Shown piece after piece: positions 1 through 7,030 of a DNA stretch of 20,265 nucleotides. The notes beneath the pieces were generated by a model. The model had not been told where the DNA came from. It made no database searches and worked only from the letters and a program-made list of their open reading frames with translations. Position 1 is the stretch's first letter. Each line of letters opens with the position of its first letter. Made by a program: the position numbers and the translations under genes. This stretch comes from Caryophanales bacterium UBA1427 (lineage in GTDB: Bacteria > Bacillota_I > Bacilli_A > ML615J-28 > CAG-313), in assembly GCA_002329485.1 (NCBI GenBank), contig DCTZ01000035.1, positions 1 to 20,265 of the forward strand, in the 5' to 3' direction.

Positions 1-51
1 AACGGCCTTCTAAGCCGTGTGTCGGGGGTTCGAATCCCTCTGGGGATGCCA
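1..51 (+). tRNA. tRNA-Arg (UCU anticodon), 3' part only
   Basis: The window opens inside a tRNA. The anticodon stem ACGGC/GCCGT encloses the 7-nt loop CTTCTAA, so the anticodon is TCT, which reads the Arg codon AGA. The T-arm follows, with loop TTCGAAT between GGGGG and CCCTC (one G-T wobble). The acceptor strand TGGGGAT, discriminator G and an encoded CCA end at 51. The D-arm and 5' acceptor strand lie outside the window, so the acceptor pairing cannot be checked. Confidence 0.93.
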
Positions 52-64
52 TTTAAAAAATTAC

Positions 65-100
65 AACCTTCACTTTTTTAGAGTGAAGGTTTTTTCTTTT
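65..100. terminator. bidirectional intrinsic terminator (tRNA-Arg / GH3 gene)
   Basis: A perfect 10-bp stem, AACCTTCACT (65-74) with AGTGAAGGTT (82-91), encloses a 7-nt loop. On + it runs into TTTTTTCTTTTTT and would end the tRNA transcript. On - it is preceded by A-rich sequence just after the GH3 stop and followed by GTAATTTTTT, so it can end that gene too. Confidence 0.88.
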
Positions 101-2449
101 TTATGCCTTATTTTTTAGTTTTTTGATACCGCTACTAAATTTCCCGTTAATCAAATCAATCAGACCTTCGGCTTGTTTAAGGGTGAGGGCCCCCGAACTC
201 ATTACCGCCAAAGTTCTAAGCGGAGTATCCAAAAGGGTGGCTTTGATGACTTTTTTCATCCAGGCTTCCCGGCTTCGGCGCGATAATTTCAGGGCCTGAT
301 TTTTGATGACGGCAAACAACAACCGACCCAAAATATTCTTTCGGAGAATGCGGAAACTGTCGTTTAAAGTGTAAGGGCGTTTCCTTTTCGGTATTGTCGG
401 CAAACTCCCCATTCTTTGGGCCAGTCCCTCTACCCTCATATACTCATCAAGACTTTCGGGATTGATTTGCGCTTCCGTTTCTTTGCCAAAGAAAACTTTA
501 AACACAAGGGGTTCGTCCAAACAGTTTCCCCCGGCGATTATTTCGTATTCGCCCGGTTCAATGATATAATCATGCACTTTTTCATCGTAGACGGCAAAGG
601 CATCGGAAGGAACGAAAAAATCAAGTTCTGCGGTTTTTCCCGGCTGAATCAGGACCTTTTGAAAGTCAATCAGGACTTTGTTTGGCCGGATGATTCGCGA
701 ATTAACCTTGCGCAAGTATAATTGCACCGTTTCTTTGCCTGCCATAGCGCCGACATTGGCCACGGAAACAGTTACTTTCAGATTTGTGCCTTCGGTCAAA
801 GTGCTGCGATTGCCTTTGATGGTTTGATAACGGAATTCTGTATAGGAAAGCCCATATCCGAAAGGATAAGCCACTTCTTTTGGTTTCGTCAAAAAATAAC
901 GATAACCGACAAAGATGCCTTCGGCGTAAGGAACATTTTCCGTCTTTCCCCCGAAGAACGGGGTAGCGGGATAATCTTCCAAAGCATCGGCGTAGGTTTC
1001 CGTCAGTTTGCCGCTGGGGTTAACCGTTCCGTATAAAATATCGAGCAAAGCTTTTGCTCCGGCCTGACCCATCAGCCCCGCAAGCACAACTCCCCCGAAG
1101 TTTTCTCTTTCGGGAATTATTACCACCGAACCCGTCATCAAAACCAACACGGTTTTGCCTAAATAGGGTTTCAGTTTTTCGACCAAAGACCTTTGCTTAA
1201 GCGGCAAATCAAGCGTAACGCGGTCCGTTCCTTCGGTTTCGTCTTCTTCGTTTAAACCGAGCACCAGAATGATTTTTTCGGCCTGTTCTAGTTCGGTTTG
1301 GCAGTTCCCTTTTAAAACATCCGTTTCATTTTCCAGATAAGTTAGGTCAGATGCATAATTATCGATTAAATCCAAAACATAATCGACTTTTCGGGGAATA
1401 ATATGACTGCTTCCGCCTCCCTGCAGGCGCGGCTTTTTAAGTAAATCCCCGATCAACATTACCTTTTCCGGTTTTTTCAAAGGCAAAATTCCCTTGTTTT
1501 GTAATAGGACCATCGATTCGGAAGCAATTCGGTAGGCCAATTCGTGGTATTTGGATTCATTGCCCCCTTTCGGTTTCAGAGGTTTTTTGGGGCCCAGTTT
1601 AAACACCAAGTCCAAGACGTGATTGACCGCTTCATCCAAGGAACGCTCGGATAAAGTTTTTTGCTTGATGGCTTGTTTGATTTTGTTAAAATAATAATCT
1701 CCGCTGGAAGGCATTTCAAGATCCAATCCCCCAGCTAAAGATGCTACCCGATCGTCTACCGCTCCCCAGTCGCTGATCAGACAGCCTTGAAAGCCCCACT
1801 CGGTGCGTACCTTTTTGATTAAATCCGCATTCGCATGCACATAACGTCCGTTAAGCCGGTTGTAGGAGGTCATCAAGGCACTGGGTTTGGCTTCGAGGGC
1901 GATTTTAAACGGCCGCAGATAGATTTCGTTGAGAGTTCGTTCGTCCACCAAAGAATTCATCAAAAACCGATTGGTTTCCTGATTGTTGCACGTGAAATGT
2001 TTTACGCAGGCGCCGACTCCTTCGGATTCGATGCCTTTAATCCAGGCTTTGGCCAACCGGCCGGAGACAAGCGGATCTTCGGAAAAATATTCGAAATTGC
2101 GCCCGCCCAAAGGATGGCGTTTGATGTTGATGCCCGGTCCCAAAACCAGGTTGACGCCTTGTTCTTTCGCTTCCATGGCCAAGTGTTTTCCCAGTTCAAA
2201 CATCAGGTTTTCGTCAAACGAACAACCGGACAAAGAGCTGGAAGGATAAAGAGTGGAAGGATATGATTGATTGATTCCCAGGTTATCGCCCGTATCAACC
2301 TGACGACGAATCCCGTGGGGACCGTCGGCCATAAAAACGGAAGGAATGTTTAGACGTTCGATGGGGTAGGTTTCCCAAACATTTTTTCCCGTAATAAGAC
2401 GTACCTTTTCTTCCGGTGTCAAATTGTCAATGATTACTTTATATTTCAT
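101..2449 (-). CDS. beta-glucosidase-type glycoside hydrolase, family GH3
   Basis: 782 aa. GH3 enzymes remove beta-linked sugars from the non-reducing ends of oligosaccharides by a retaining mechanism. Domains in order: TIM-barrel-like catalytic domain (about 1-285) with KHF at 150-152 and the nucleophile motif SDW at 226-228 (Asp227); alpha/beta sandwich domain (about 305-530) with EGTDR at 406-410, whose Glu406 is the likely acid/base; fibronectin-III-like domain (about 550-655); and a basic tail of about 120 residues of unknown role. No signal peptide is visible, so it is probably cytoplasmic and acts on imported oligosaccharides. The start is supported by GAGGA about 9 nt upstream of the ATG. 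No sugar transporter or regulator is adjacent, so the substrate cannot be inferred. Confidence 0.93.
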   Translation of the reverse strand: MKYKVIIDNLTPEEKVRLITGKNVWETYPIERLNIPSVFMADGPHGIRRQVDTGDNLGINQSYPSTLYPSSSLSGCSFDENLMFELGKHLAMEAKEQGVNLVLGPGINIKRHPLGGRNFEYFSEDPLVSGRLAKAWIKGIESEGVGACVKHFTCNNQETNRFLMNSLVDERTLNEIYLRPFKIALEAKPSALMTSYNRLNGRYVHANADLIKKVRTEWGFQGCLISDWGAVDDRVASLAGGLDLEMPSSGDYYFNKIKQAIKQKTLSERSLDEAVNHVLDLVFKLGPKKPLKPKGGNESKYHELAYRIASESMVLLQNKGILPLKKPEKVMLIGDLLKKPRLQGGGSSHIIPRKVDYVLDLIDNYASDLTYLENETDVLKGNCQTELEQAEKIILVLGLNEEDETEGTDRVTLDLPLKQRSLVEKLKPYLGKTVLVLMTGSVVIIPERENFGGVVLAGLMGQAGAKALLDILYGTVNPSGKLTETYADALEDYPATPFFGGKTENVPYAEGIFVGYRYFLTKPKEVAYPFGYGLSYTEFRYQTIKGNRSTLTEGTNLKVTVSVANVGAMAGKETVQLYLRKVNSRIIRPNKVLIDFQKVLIQPGKTAELDFFVPSDAFAVYDEKVHDYIIEPGEYEIIAGGNCLDEPLVFKVFFGKETEAQINPESLDEYMRVEGLAQRMGSLPTIPKRKRPYTLNDSFRILRKNILGRLLFAVIKNQALKLSRRSREAWMKKVIKATLLDTPLRTLAVMSSGALTLKQAEGLIDLINGKFSSGIKKLKNKA

Positions 2450-2468
2450 ACCCGAATTCCTCGCTTTT

Positions 2469-2497
2469 ATAATATCGTATCAAACTTTGCCTGTTTA
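2469..2497 (-). promoter_or_regulatory. possible promoter of the GH3 gene
   Basis: On the - strand TAAACA (4 of 6 matches to TTGACA) is followed by a 17-bp spacer and TATTAT (5 of 6). It lies 20 bp upstream of the GH3 start, so the leader would be very short. The match is moderate. Confidence 0.4.
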
Positions 2498-2549
2498 AGG
2501 GTAAGAGTTGATAATTTTTTTCAAAAATTTACTTTTTTGCCTTAAGATA

Positions 2550-2558
2550 TGATATAAT
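2550..2558 (+). promoter_or_regulatory. extended -10 promoter of hpt-udk
   Basis: TGATATAAT is an extended -10 element (TGn plus a perfect TATAAT) 38 bp upstream of the hpt start. There is no convincing -35 box at 17-18 bp, as is common for extended -10 promoters. It faces right in the divergent spacer between the GH3 gene and hpt. Confidence 0.65.
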
Positions 2559-2596
2559 GTGAGAAAGTTTTTTTAATACTTACGGAGGTGTTAAAA

Positions 2597-3172
2597 ATGA
2601 CCCAAAATAGAATCAATCCTCTTGACGAAGATATTCAGGAAATCTTTCTGACGCACGAAGAAATCGTGGCAATCTGCGAGCGTTTGGGAAAGCGGATTTC
2701 CGACGACTACGAAGGAAAAAACCCCCTTTTGATCGGTTTATTGCGCGGCTGCGTACCTTTCTTGGCCGAATTGATAAAACACTTGACCATCCACTGCGAA
2801 TATGATTTTATGGAAGTTGAAAGCTATTTCGGAGGAACAACCTCGACGCATGCTGTGACAATCAAAAGAGACATCACTTCCGATATCGTGGGACGCCATT
2901 TGTTGATTGTGGACGATATCATCGATACCGGGTTAACCCTGAAAACCATCTGCAAGATGTTGGAAGACAAAGGTGCCGCCTCCATCGAAATCGCCACGCT
3001 TCTGAACAAACCGGAAGGACGAAATGTCATCGGCGCCGAACCGAAATATATCGGCACCGCCATACCGAATGCTTTTGTGGTCGGTTTCGGCCTCGATTAC
3101 CAACAAAAATACCGCAATCTTCCGTATATCGGTATTCTAAAACCGCATCTTTATCAAAAGGAATGTCAATAA
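2597..3172 (+). CDS. hpt: hypoxanthine phosphoribosyltransferase
   Basis: 191 aa. It transfers phosphoribose from PRPP to hypoxanthine (and usually guanine) to form IMP/GMP in cytoplasmic purine salvage. The PRPP-binding signature is VDDIIDTG (105-112). The flexible catalytic loop has SYFGGTTSTH (76-85), and FVVGFGLDYQQKYRNLPYIG near the C-terminus is typical of bacterial HPRTs. The ATG at 2597 is preferred over the in-frame GTG at 2588 because GGAGG (2584-2588) sits 8 bp upstream of the ATG and would overlap the GTG. Its stop overlaps the udk start as TAATG, so translation of the two salvage enzymes is probably coupled. Confidence 0.95.
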   Translation: MTQNRINPLDEDIQEIFLTHEEIVAICERLGKRISDDYEGKNPLLIGLLRGCVPFLAELIKHLTIHCEYDFMEVESYFGGTTSTHAVTIKRDITSDIVGRHLLIVDDIIDTGLTLKTICKMLEDKGAASIEIATLLNKPEGRNVIGAEPKYIGTAIPNAFVVGFGLDYQQKYRNLPYIGILKPHLYQKECQ

Positions 3173-3807
3173 TGAAAAAGACAACGATTATTGGGATTGC
3201 AGGTGGCACCGCATCCGGCAAAACAACCATCGCTAACAAAGTATACGAAGCTTCCAAACCGTTCGGAAGCGTTGCTTATATCAAACTCGATGATTATTAT
3301 AAAGACTTAACCTATCTGGAACAGGAGTTCGGTCAAGCCATCAACTTTGACCATCCCGATGCTTACGACTCCAAACGATTGGTGGAAGATTTGCTGAAAC
3401 TGAAAAGCGGAAAAACGATTTATAAACCGACTTACGATTTTGTCACCGCCCGCCGGATGGATAATTCGGAAAAAATCACCCCCAGTAACATCATCATTGT
3501 CGAAGGAATTATGGTTTTGGCTATTCCGATTATCAGGGAACTACTGGACATCAAGGTTTACGTCGAAACTCCGGACGATATCCGTTTCATCCGCCGGTTG
3601 GAACGGGACATCGAAAACCGGGGAAGAAGCGTCCAATCCGTCATCAAGCAATACTTATCGACCGTCCGTCCAATGCATATCACTTTTGTGGAACCGTCGA
3701 AGGCTTTCGCCAATATCATTATCCCGGAAGGCGGCTTAAACGAGGTTGCCATCGACGTCTTGGTGGCTCGCATCCAACAGCTTCTCCAAAACGGTCAAAA
3801 CGAATAA
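3172..3807 (+). CDS. udk: uridine kinase
   Basis: 211 aa. It phosphorylates uridine/cytidine to UMP/CMP in pyrimidine salvage. The P-loop GGTASGKT is at 11-18, followed by the LDDYYKD nucleoside-binding segment, FDHPDAYD, and the IIVEGIMVL Walker B-like strand, all in family order. Length is typical of bacterial Udk. The start at 3172 shares an A with the hpt stop (TAATG) and has AAAAGGA 9 nt upstream. The in-frame ATG at 3163 directly abuts that AAAAGGA with no spacer, so it is less likely. It is the second gene of the hpt-udk operon and is followed by a terminator. Confidence 0.94.
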   Translation: MKKTTIIGIAGGTASGKTTIANKVYEASKPFGSVAYIKLDDYYKDLTYLEQEFGQAINFDHPDAYDSKRLVEDLLKLKSGKTIYKPTYDFVTARRMDNSEKITPSNIIIVEGIMVLAIPIIRELLDIKVYVETPDDIRFIRRLERDIENRGRSVQSVIKQYLSTVRPMHITFVEPSKAFANIIIPEGGLNEVAIDVLVARIQQLLQNGQNE

Positions 3808-3823
3808 TTATTTGTTGTTTCAG

Positions 3824-3852
3824 CTTCCAAGCCAAGCGCTTGGAAGTTTTTT
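3824..3852 (+). terminator. intrinsic terminator after udk
   Basis: A perfect 9-bp stem, CTTCCAAGC (3824-3832) with GCTTGGAAG (3838-3846), has a 5-nt loop and is followed by six T. It starts 17 bp after the udk stop. Confidence 0.93.
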
Positions 3853-3903
3853 GTTTGAAACAAAAGAGCAGTTGGGTCTTGCATGTTTTAGAAAATCAAT
3901 TCA

Positions 3904-3909
3904 TATAAT
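3904..3909 (+). promoter_or_regulatory. possible -10 box for the amidase gene
   Basis: A perfect TATAAT lies 14 bp before the amidase ATG. A TTGCAT at 3879-3884 is 19 bp upstream, a long spacer. If it is used, the 5' leader would be only about 8 nt and the ribosome binding site GGTGAT would lie at its extreme 5' end, so the call is tentative. Confidence 0.4.
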
Positions 3910-3923
3910 TTGATGGTGATAAA

Positions 3924-4622
3924 ATGATTATTATTGATGCAGGACACGGCGGATGGGACCCGGGCGGCGGCAGCAACATCTATTTTAAAGAAAAAGATTT
4001 AACGAAAAAAATTTCCGATTATCAAAAGCGCCGGTTTGACGAGTTGGGTCTGGATGCGGTGGAGGTCAGAATCGATGACGAAACTCTGACTCCCAATGAA
4101 AGATTGGCCCGCATTCAATCCTTGGGAGCCGGCCCCGACGATGTGCTTATATCGAACCACATCAATTTCGGTGGTTCGGGCGGCGGAGAAGTCATTTATT
4201 CCATTCGGGGCACCAGACAGCTGCCTCAAATGATTGCGGAAGAATTGAAAAAAGAAGGCTTGCCTATTCGCAATGTTTATACTAGAATCGGCAGTCAGGG
4301 AAGGGACTTCTACTTTATCCTGAGACAGACCGCCCCGAACAATGCGATGATTATCGAATACGGGTTTGCGGACAACGACGCAGACATCAAACGCTTATTG
4401 TACGAGTGGCCGAGACTGGCGGAAGCGGTAGTGCGGGCGGTTGCAACTTATTTTGAAGTTCCGGTCACCCCGTCGCAAACGATTATCCATATCGTGCAAC
4501 CCGGAGAATCGCTTTTTTCCATCGGAAAACTTTATTCGGTTCCGATTGACCGAATCAAAGAAGACAACCGTTTGACTTCGGATATCATTTATCCGGGTGC
4601 TGAATTGATTGTGAGAAGATAA
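3924..4622 (+). CDS. N-acetylmuramoyl-L-alanine amidase (Amidase_3) with C-terminal LysM
   Basis: 232 aa. Family members are zinc enzymes that cut the amide bond between MurNAc and L-Ala in peptidoglycan. Amidase_3 spans about 1-178. The expected zinc/catalytic residues are visible: His8 in AGHGG, Glu23 in KEKDLT, His79 in SNHIN and Glu145 in IIEYGF. A LysM peptidoglycan-binding domain follows at about 188-231 (HIVQPGESLFSIGKLY). There is no signal peptide: the catalytic domain starts at residue 1. This architecture resembles the B. subtilis mother-cell lysis enzyme CwlC or a phage endolysin, which also lack export signals. The start is supported by GGTGAT a few bases upstream. The stop overlaps the next ATG (TAATG), so it is probably coupled to the YlbJ-like gene. 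Confidence 0.88.
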   Translation: MIIIDAGHGGWDPGGGSNIYFKEKDLTKKISDYQKRRFDELGLDAVEVRIDDETLTPNERLARIQSLGAGPDDVLISNHINFGGSGGGEVIYSIRGTRQLPQMIAEELKKEGLPIRNVYTRIGSQGRDFYFILRQTAPNNAMIIEYGFADNDADIKRLLYEWPRLAEAVVRAVATYFEVPVTPSQTIIHIVQPGESLFSIGKLYSVPIDRIKEDNRLTSDIIYPGAELIVRR

Positions 4623-5536
4623 TGGCCAAAAAGCAAAAAATGCGTAACTTCCTGGTTGCGCTTTTCTTTTCTTTGCTACTGTTAAGCACTTTTATCAACC
4701 CGAGCGATTATCAAAAAACCTTTCAGGCTACTTTGTTTCTGTGGGTAAAATATGTCATTCCTTCGCTTGTTCCGCTTTATATCGTGGGCAATATCCTAGC
4801 GGCTTATCCGTTCCTTAGTTTCTTTTTTTATCCCCTTTTCAAAAACCTTTTTCATTTTGAAAGCCAAAAAAGCTGTTCCCTGTTTTTGCTGAGTTTTATC
4901 ATCGGGCAACCGTCGATTACCCTCTTGATAAAACAGGCGTTCGACAAAGAAACTGTTTCCATTCGGGAAGCCAACCGTTTGATGCGTTTTACCAGTCACC
5001 TGTCACCGCTTTTTATTATTGCCATGGTTTCCGGAAAACCTTTTTTAGCCCGGACAGGTTATTTGATAGTATTATCCCAAGTGTTTGCTTCCTGCCTGCT
5101 CGCTTTTCTCAGCAAAGGGACAAGCAAAAAAATGTCAAGCATACCATTGGAAACCGAGGTCGGTTTTTCTTATCTGATTGAAGAATGTCCGCTTTTGCTC
5201 TTGAAAATCCTTATGATTATGATAATCGTTTCTTTGCTTCGTTTTCCCGTGTTAACCTTCCTGCCCGGATTTGGCAAAATTCTTTTCGGCCGATACCTGC
5301 TGGATCTTTTTGAAATAACGACCGGTCTTGCTTCCATCATTAAATATCCTTTACAGCTTCCTGTTTTAACCGCTCTAATCGGTTTCACCATTTCATTAAG
5401 CGGTCTTTGCATCATTTTTCAAACCCTTTACGCAGTAAAAAAAACCAGTCTGAAACTGGCTTCTTATCTGTTTTTTCGTTTAATTCACGGATTAATTTCC
5501 GGAGCTGTTTGTTTGGTTTGCGAACTTCTTCTTTAA
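4622..5536 (+). CDS. YlbJ-like polytopic membrane protein (nucleoside-recognition-type fold)
   Basis: 304 aa with about eight hydrophobic segments. Similarity to the sporulation integral membrane protein YlbJ is suggested by an early segment with paired prolines (YVIPSLVPLYIVG), the FIIGQP region, the EANRLMRF-SHLSPLFIIAMVSG block and the SGLCIIFQ segment near the C-terminus. The position beside coaD and rsmD matches the ylbH-coaD-ylbJ order known in Bacillota, although here the gene is on the opposite strand. It is shorter than the roughly 400 aa usual for YlbJ. YlbJ is linked to spore formation, but its transported substrate, if any, is unknown to me. The start shares one base with the amidase stop. 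Its last 45 bp overlap the 3' end of coaD. Confidence 0.65.
   Translation: MAKKQKMRNFLVALFFSLLLLSTFINPSDYQKTFQATLFLWVKYVIPSLVPLYIVGNILAAYPFLSFFFYPLFKNLFHFESQKSCSLFLLSFIIGQPSITLLIKQAFDKETVSIREANRLMRFTSHLSPLFIIAMVSGKPFLARTGYLIVLSQVFASCLLAFLSKGTSKKMSSIPLETEVGFSYLIEECPLLLLKILMIMIIVSLLRFPVLTFLPGFGKILFGRYLLDLFEITTGLASIIKYPLQLPVLTALIGFTISLSGLCIIFQTLYAVKKTSLKLASYLFFRLIHGLISGAVCLVCELLL
5437..5462 (-). terminator. intrinsic terminator of coaD, inside the YlbJ-like gene
   Basis: Read on -, AAGCCAGT (5462-5455) pairs with ACTGGTTT (5449-5442; one G-T pair) around a 5-nt loop and is followed by further T (an 8-T run including the stem end). It lies about 30 bp after the coaD stop but within the coding sequence of the convergent + strand gene. 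Confidence 0.75.
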
Positions 5537-5992
5537 GGCCTCCGCTACGGCTTTCGGAACAAAGCGTCCATAATCGCCCTGAAAAGCCGCAATTTCTTTC
5601 ACACTGCTGGACGACAAAAAGGAATATTCGTAGGAACTCATGATAAAGATGGTGTCAACATCAGGATTTAAAGCATGGTTGAGCGTCGACAGCTGCATTT
5701 CGTATTCAAAATCGCTCAACATTCTCAACCCCCGAAGCATAAACTTCGCGCCGACGCTGCGGGCAAATTCCACGGTCAACTTGTCGGTACTGACCACTTC
5801 GACGAAATCTAAATCTTTTAAGACTTCTTTTAATAAAGCCACTCTTTCATCCAAAGTAAAGAGGGTTTTTTTGTTTAGGTTTTTCGGCACTACCACATAA
5901 AGTTTTTCAAACAAAGGTCTGCTTCGAAGAATGATATCCAAGTGACCGTTGGTTATGGGATCGAATGTCCCAGGATAAACACCTATACGCAT
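5492..5992 (-). CDS. coaD: phosphopantetheine adenylyltransferase
   Basis: 166 aa. It catalyses the reversible transfer of AMP from ATP to 4'-phosphopantetheine, the penultimate step of coenzyme A synthesis, in the cytoplasm. The nucleotidyltransferase signature is at the N-terminus (GVYPGTFDPITNGHLD, with the TNGH form of T/HxGH at 14-17). The second signature region is SSSSVKEIA at about 127-135. A basic, polar C-terminal tail (KKKFANQTNSSGN) covers the overlap with the convergent gene. The start at 5992 is chosen because the signature begins right after it and AAAGGAG lies 7 nt upstream. It begins 2 bp after the rsmD stop, so it is cotranscribed with rsmD. Confidence 0.96.
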   Translation of the reverse strand: MRIGVYPGTFDPITNGHLDIILRSRPLFEKLYVVVPKNLNKKTLFTLDERVALLKEVLKDLDFVEVVSTDKLTVEFARSVGAKFMLRGLRMLSDFEYEMQLSTLNHALNPDVDTIFIMSSYEYSFLSSSSVKEIAAFQGDYGRFVPKAVAEALKKKFANQTNSSGN

Positions 5993-5994
5993 TG

Positions 5995-6543
5995 TTATTC
6001 TCCTTTTTGCAAAATAAGCACTTCGCTGCTGGCATAACGGCGGCAGAGTTTCACTTTCCATCCCGGATAATTTTGATTTACGACATCTTCTTTCGGATAC
6101 TCCGCAACAATAAATCCGTCTTCACTCACCATATCATTGGCGATTAAAAAAGCAATGATGGAATCGATTACTTTCATCCGGAAAGGGGGGTCCAAAAAAA
6201 CGACATCAAACTTCTGTCCTTTTAAACGAGGCAGAACCTGACGGTAGTCTTCGGGCAAAATCACAAGTTCTTCTTTGACCCCTAAAGACGCAGCATTTTG
6301 TCTAATGATTTTTAACGCATCGTAAGCTTGTTCGATTATATAGGCCTGTTTGGCGCCGCGGCTGAGCGATTCCAAAGACAGTGCACCGCTTCCGCCAAAC
6401 ACATCCAAAGTGACCAGATCGGTTAGGTAATTGCCAAGACTGCTGAAAATAGCTTCTTTTACATGGTCAAGCGTCGGTCTGGTTTTCAATCCCGGAAGCG
6501 TCGCCAACTTCCGGCTGCGGTATTTTCCGGCAATTATGCGCAT
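5995..6543 (-). CDS. rsmD: 16S rRNA (guanine966-N2)-methyltransferase
   Basis: 182 aa. RsmD uses SAM to methylate G966 of 16S rRNA in the assembled small subunit. The family N-terminus is clear (MRIIAGKYRSRKL, then TRPTLDHVKEAIFSSL). The SAM-binding motif DVFGGSGALSLESLSRGA starts at about 47, and the catalytic DPPF is at 118-121. Length is normal for the family. AAAGGAA lies upstream of the ATG and partly overlaps the end of the preceding gene, with only 13 bp between the two reading frames. It is the middle gene of the HNH-like-rsmD-coaD operon. An rsmD-coaD pair is common in Bacillota. Confidence 0.95.
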   Translation of the reverse strand: MRIIAGKYRSRKLATLPGLKTRPTLDHVKEAIFSSLGNYLTDLVTLDVFGGSGALSLESLSRGAKQAYIIEQAYDALKIIRQNAASLGVKEELVILPEDYRQVLPRLKGQKFDVVFLDPPFRMKVIDSIIAFLIANDMVSEDGFIVAEYPKEDVVNQNYPGWKVKLCRRYASSEVLILQKGE

Positions 6544-6556
6544 AATAATTCCTTTA

Positions 6557-6895
6557 TTAATTCAAGTCGTCATCGTCTTCGACTTCGACATCGGCTTTTT
6601 CGATATAATAGAAGTTTTGTTTTTCGTTGTGAATGACGGTATATTTGATATCGTCGACATAAAATACTGGATAATTCATTCCCTTTTCAGAGGCGGTAAA
6701 ATGATGGAGAATGATTGTATTGCCATCGTCATTCGGTCCTCCGAGTTCAAGCGGACGCATATAAGAAACAACCCAACCGACTTGGTTTTTTACTTGATAG
6801 TCTTCCCGCTTGATTTTGCGACCGGTAATATCGTAAGCATATTCATTGTTTCCGTATTCATGAAACCACACCTTTAAAGCTTCTTTCTTATCCAT
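6557..6895 (-). CDS. small HNH-fold-like protein with degenerate active site
   Basis: 112 aa. From memory of a small bacterial HNH family (pattern W-x-x-D-H-x-x-P, GG, N, H, then N/S-x-EK), this protein keeps the frame of the motif: Trp41, Pro48, Gly52-Gly53, Asn59, His64 and SEK at 69-71. However, the Asp-His pair that begins the motif is Ser44-Tyr45. It also has YDITGRKIKREDY (21-33), which corresponds to the family's N-terminal strand segment, and an acidic tail (EVEDDDD). It is therefore probably not a nuclease and may bind nucleic acid or protein; the function is unknown. The start at 6895 is chosen because a consensus promoter begins about 50 bp upstream, which rules out longer versions of the frame. 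First gene of the operon with rsmD and coaD. Confidence 0.75.
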   Translation of the reverse strand: MDKKEALKVWFHEYGNNEYAYDITGRKIKREDYQVKNQVGWVVSYMRPLELGGPNDDGNTIILHHFTASEKGMNYPVFYVDDIKYTVIHNEKQNFYYIEKADVEVEDDDDLN

Positions 6896-6944
6896 TTGTA
6901 ATCTCTTCCCTTCTACACTTGTTGGGTATTGTTTAGGTAAAAAT

Positions 6945-6973
6945 ATTATAGCAAAATAACCATTTACTGTCAA
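6945..6973 (-). promoter_or_regulatory. sigma-A-type promoter of the HNH-like-rsmD-coaD operon
   Basis: On the - strand a perfect TTGACA (6973-6968), a 17-bp spacer and a perfect TATAAT (6950-6945) lie about 50 bp before the ATG at 6895. The predicted leader is about 43 nt. This is among the strongest promoter matches in the window. Confidence 0.9.
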
Positions 6974-6997
6974 TCAATTGGGTCGCAAATAATGAGA

Positions 6998-7019
6998 GGG
7001 GCAAAATGGCTTTTGCCCC
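6998..7019. terminator. hairpin after the ABC exporter operon, probable terminator
   Basis: GGGGCAAAA (6998-7006) pairs perfectly with TTTTGCCCC (7011-7019) around a 4-nt loop. It is 12 bp past the stop of the last ABC gene on -. In that direction the downstream sequence is TCTCATTATTT, a weak T tract. On + it is followed by CGTTTTTT, a better tract, although no + gene lies upstream. Confidence 0.6.
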
Positions 7020-7030
7020 CGTTTTTTGGT

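Noticed and set aside
1..100. tRNA 3' end as a mobile-element attachment site
   Set aside because: No integrase gene and no second copy of the tRNA 3' end was seen in the window; a normal terminator and a metabolic gene follow.
1835..2266. Long + strand open frame antisense to the GH3 gene, and similar antisense frames opposite FeoB and the ABC genes
   Set aside because: No RBS or recognisable domain; they are by-products of codon use in the real genes on the opposite strand.
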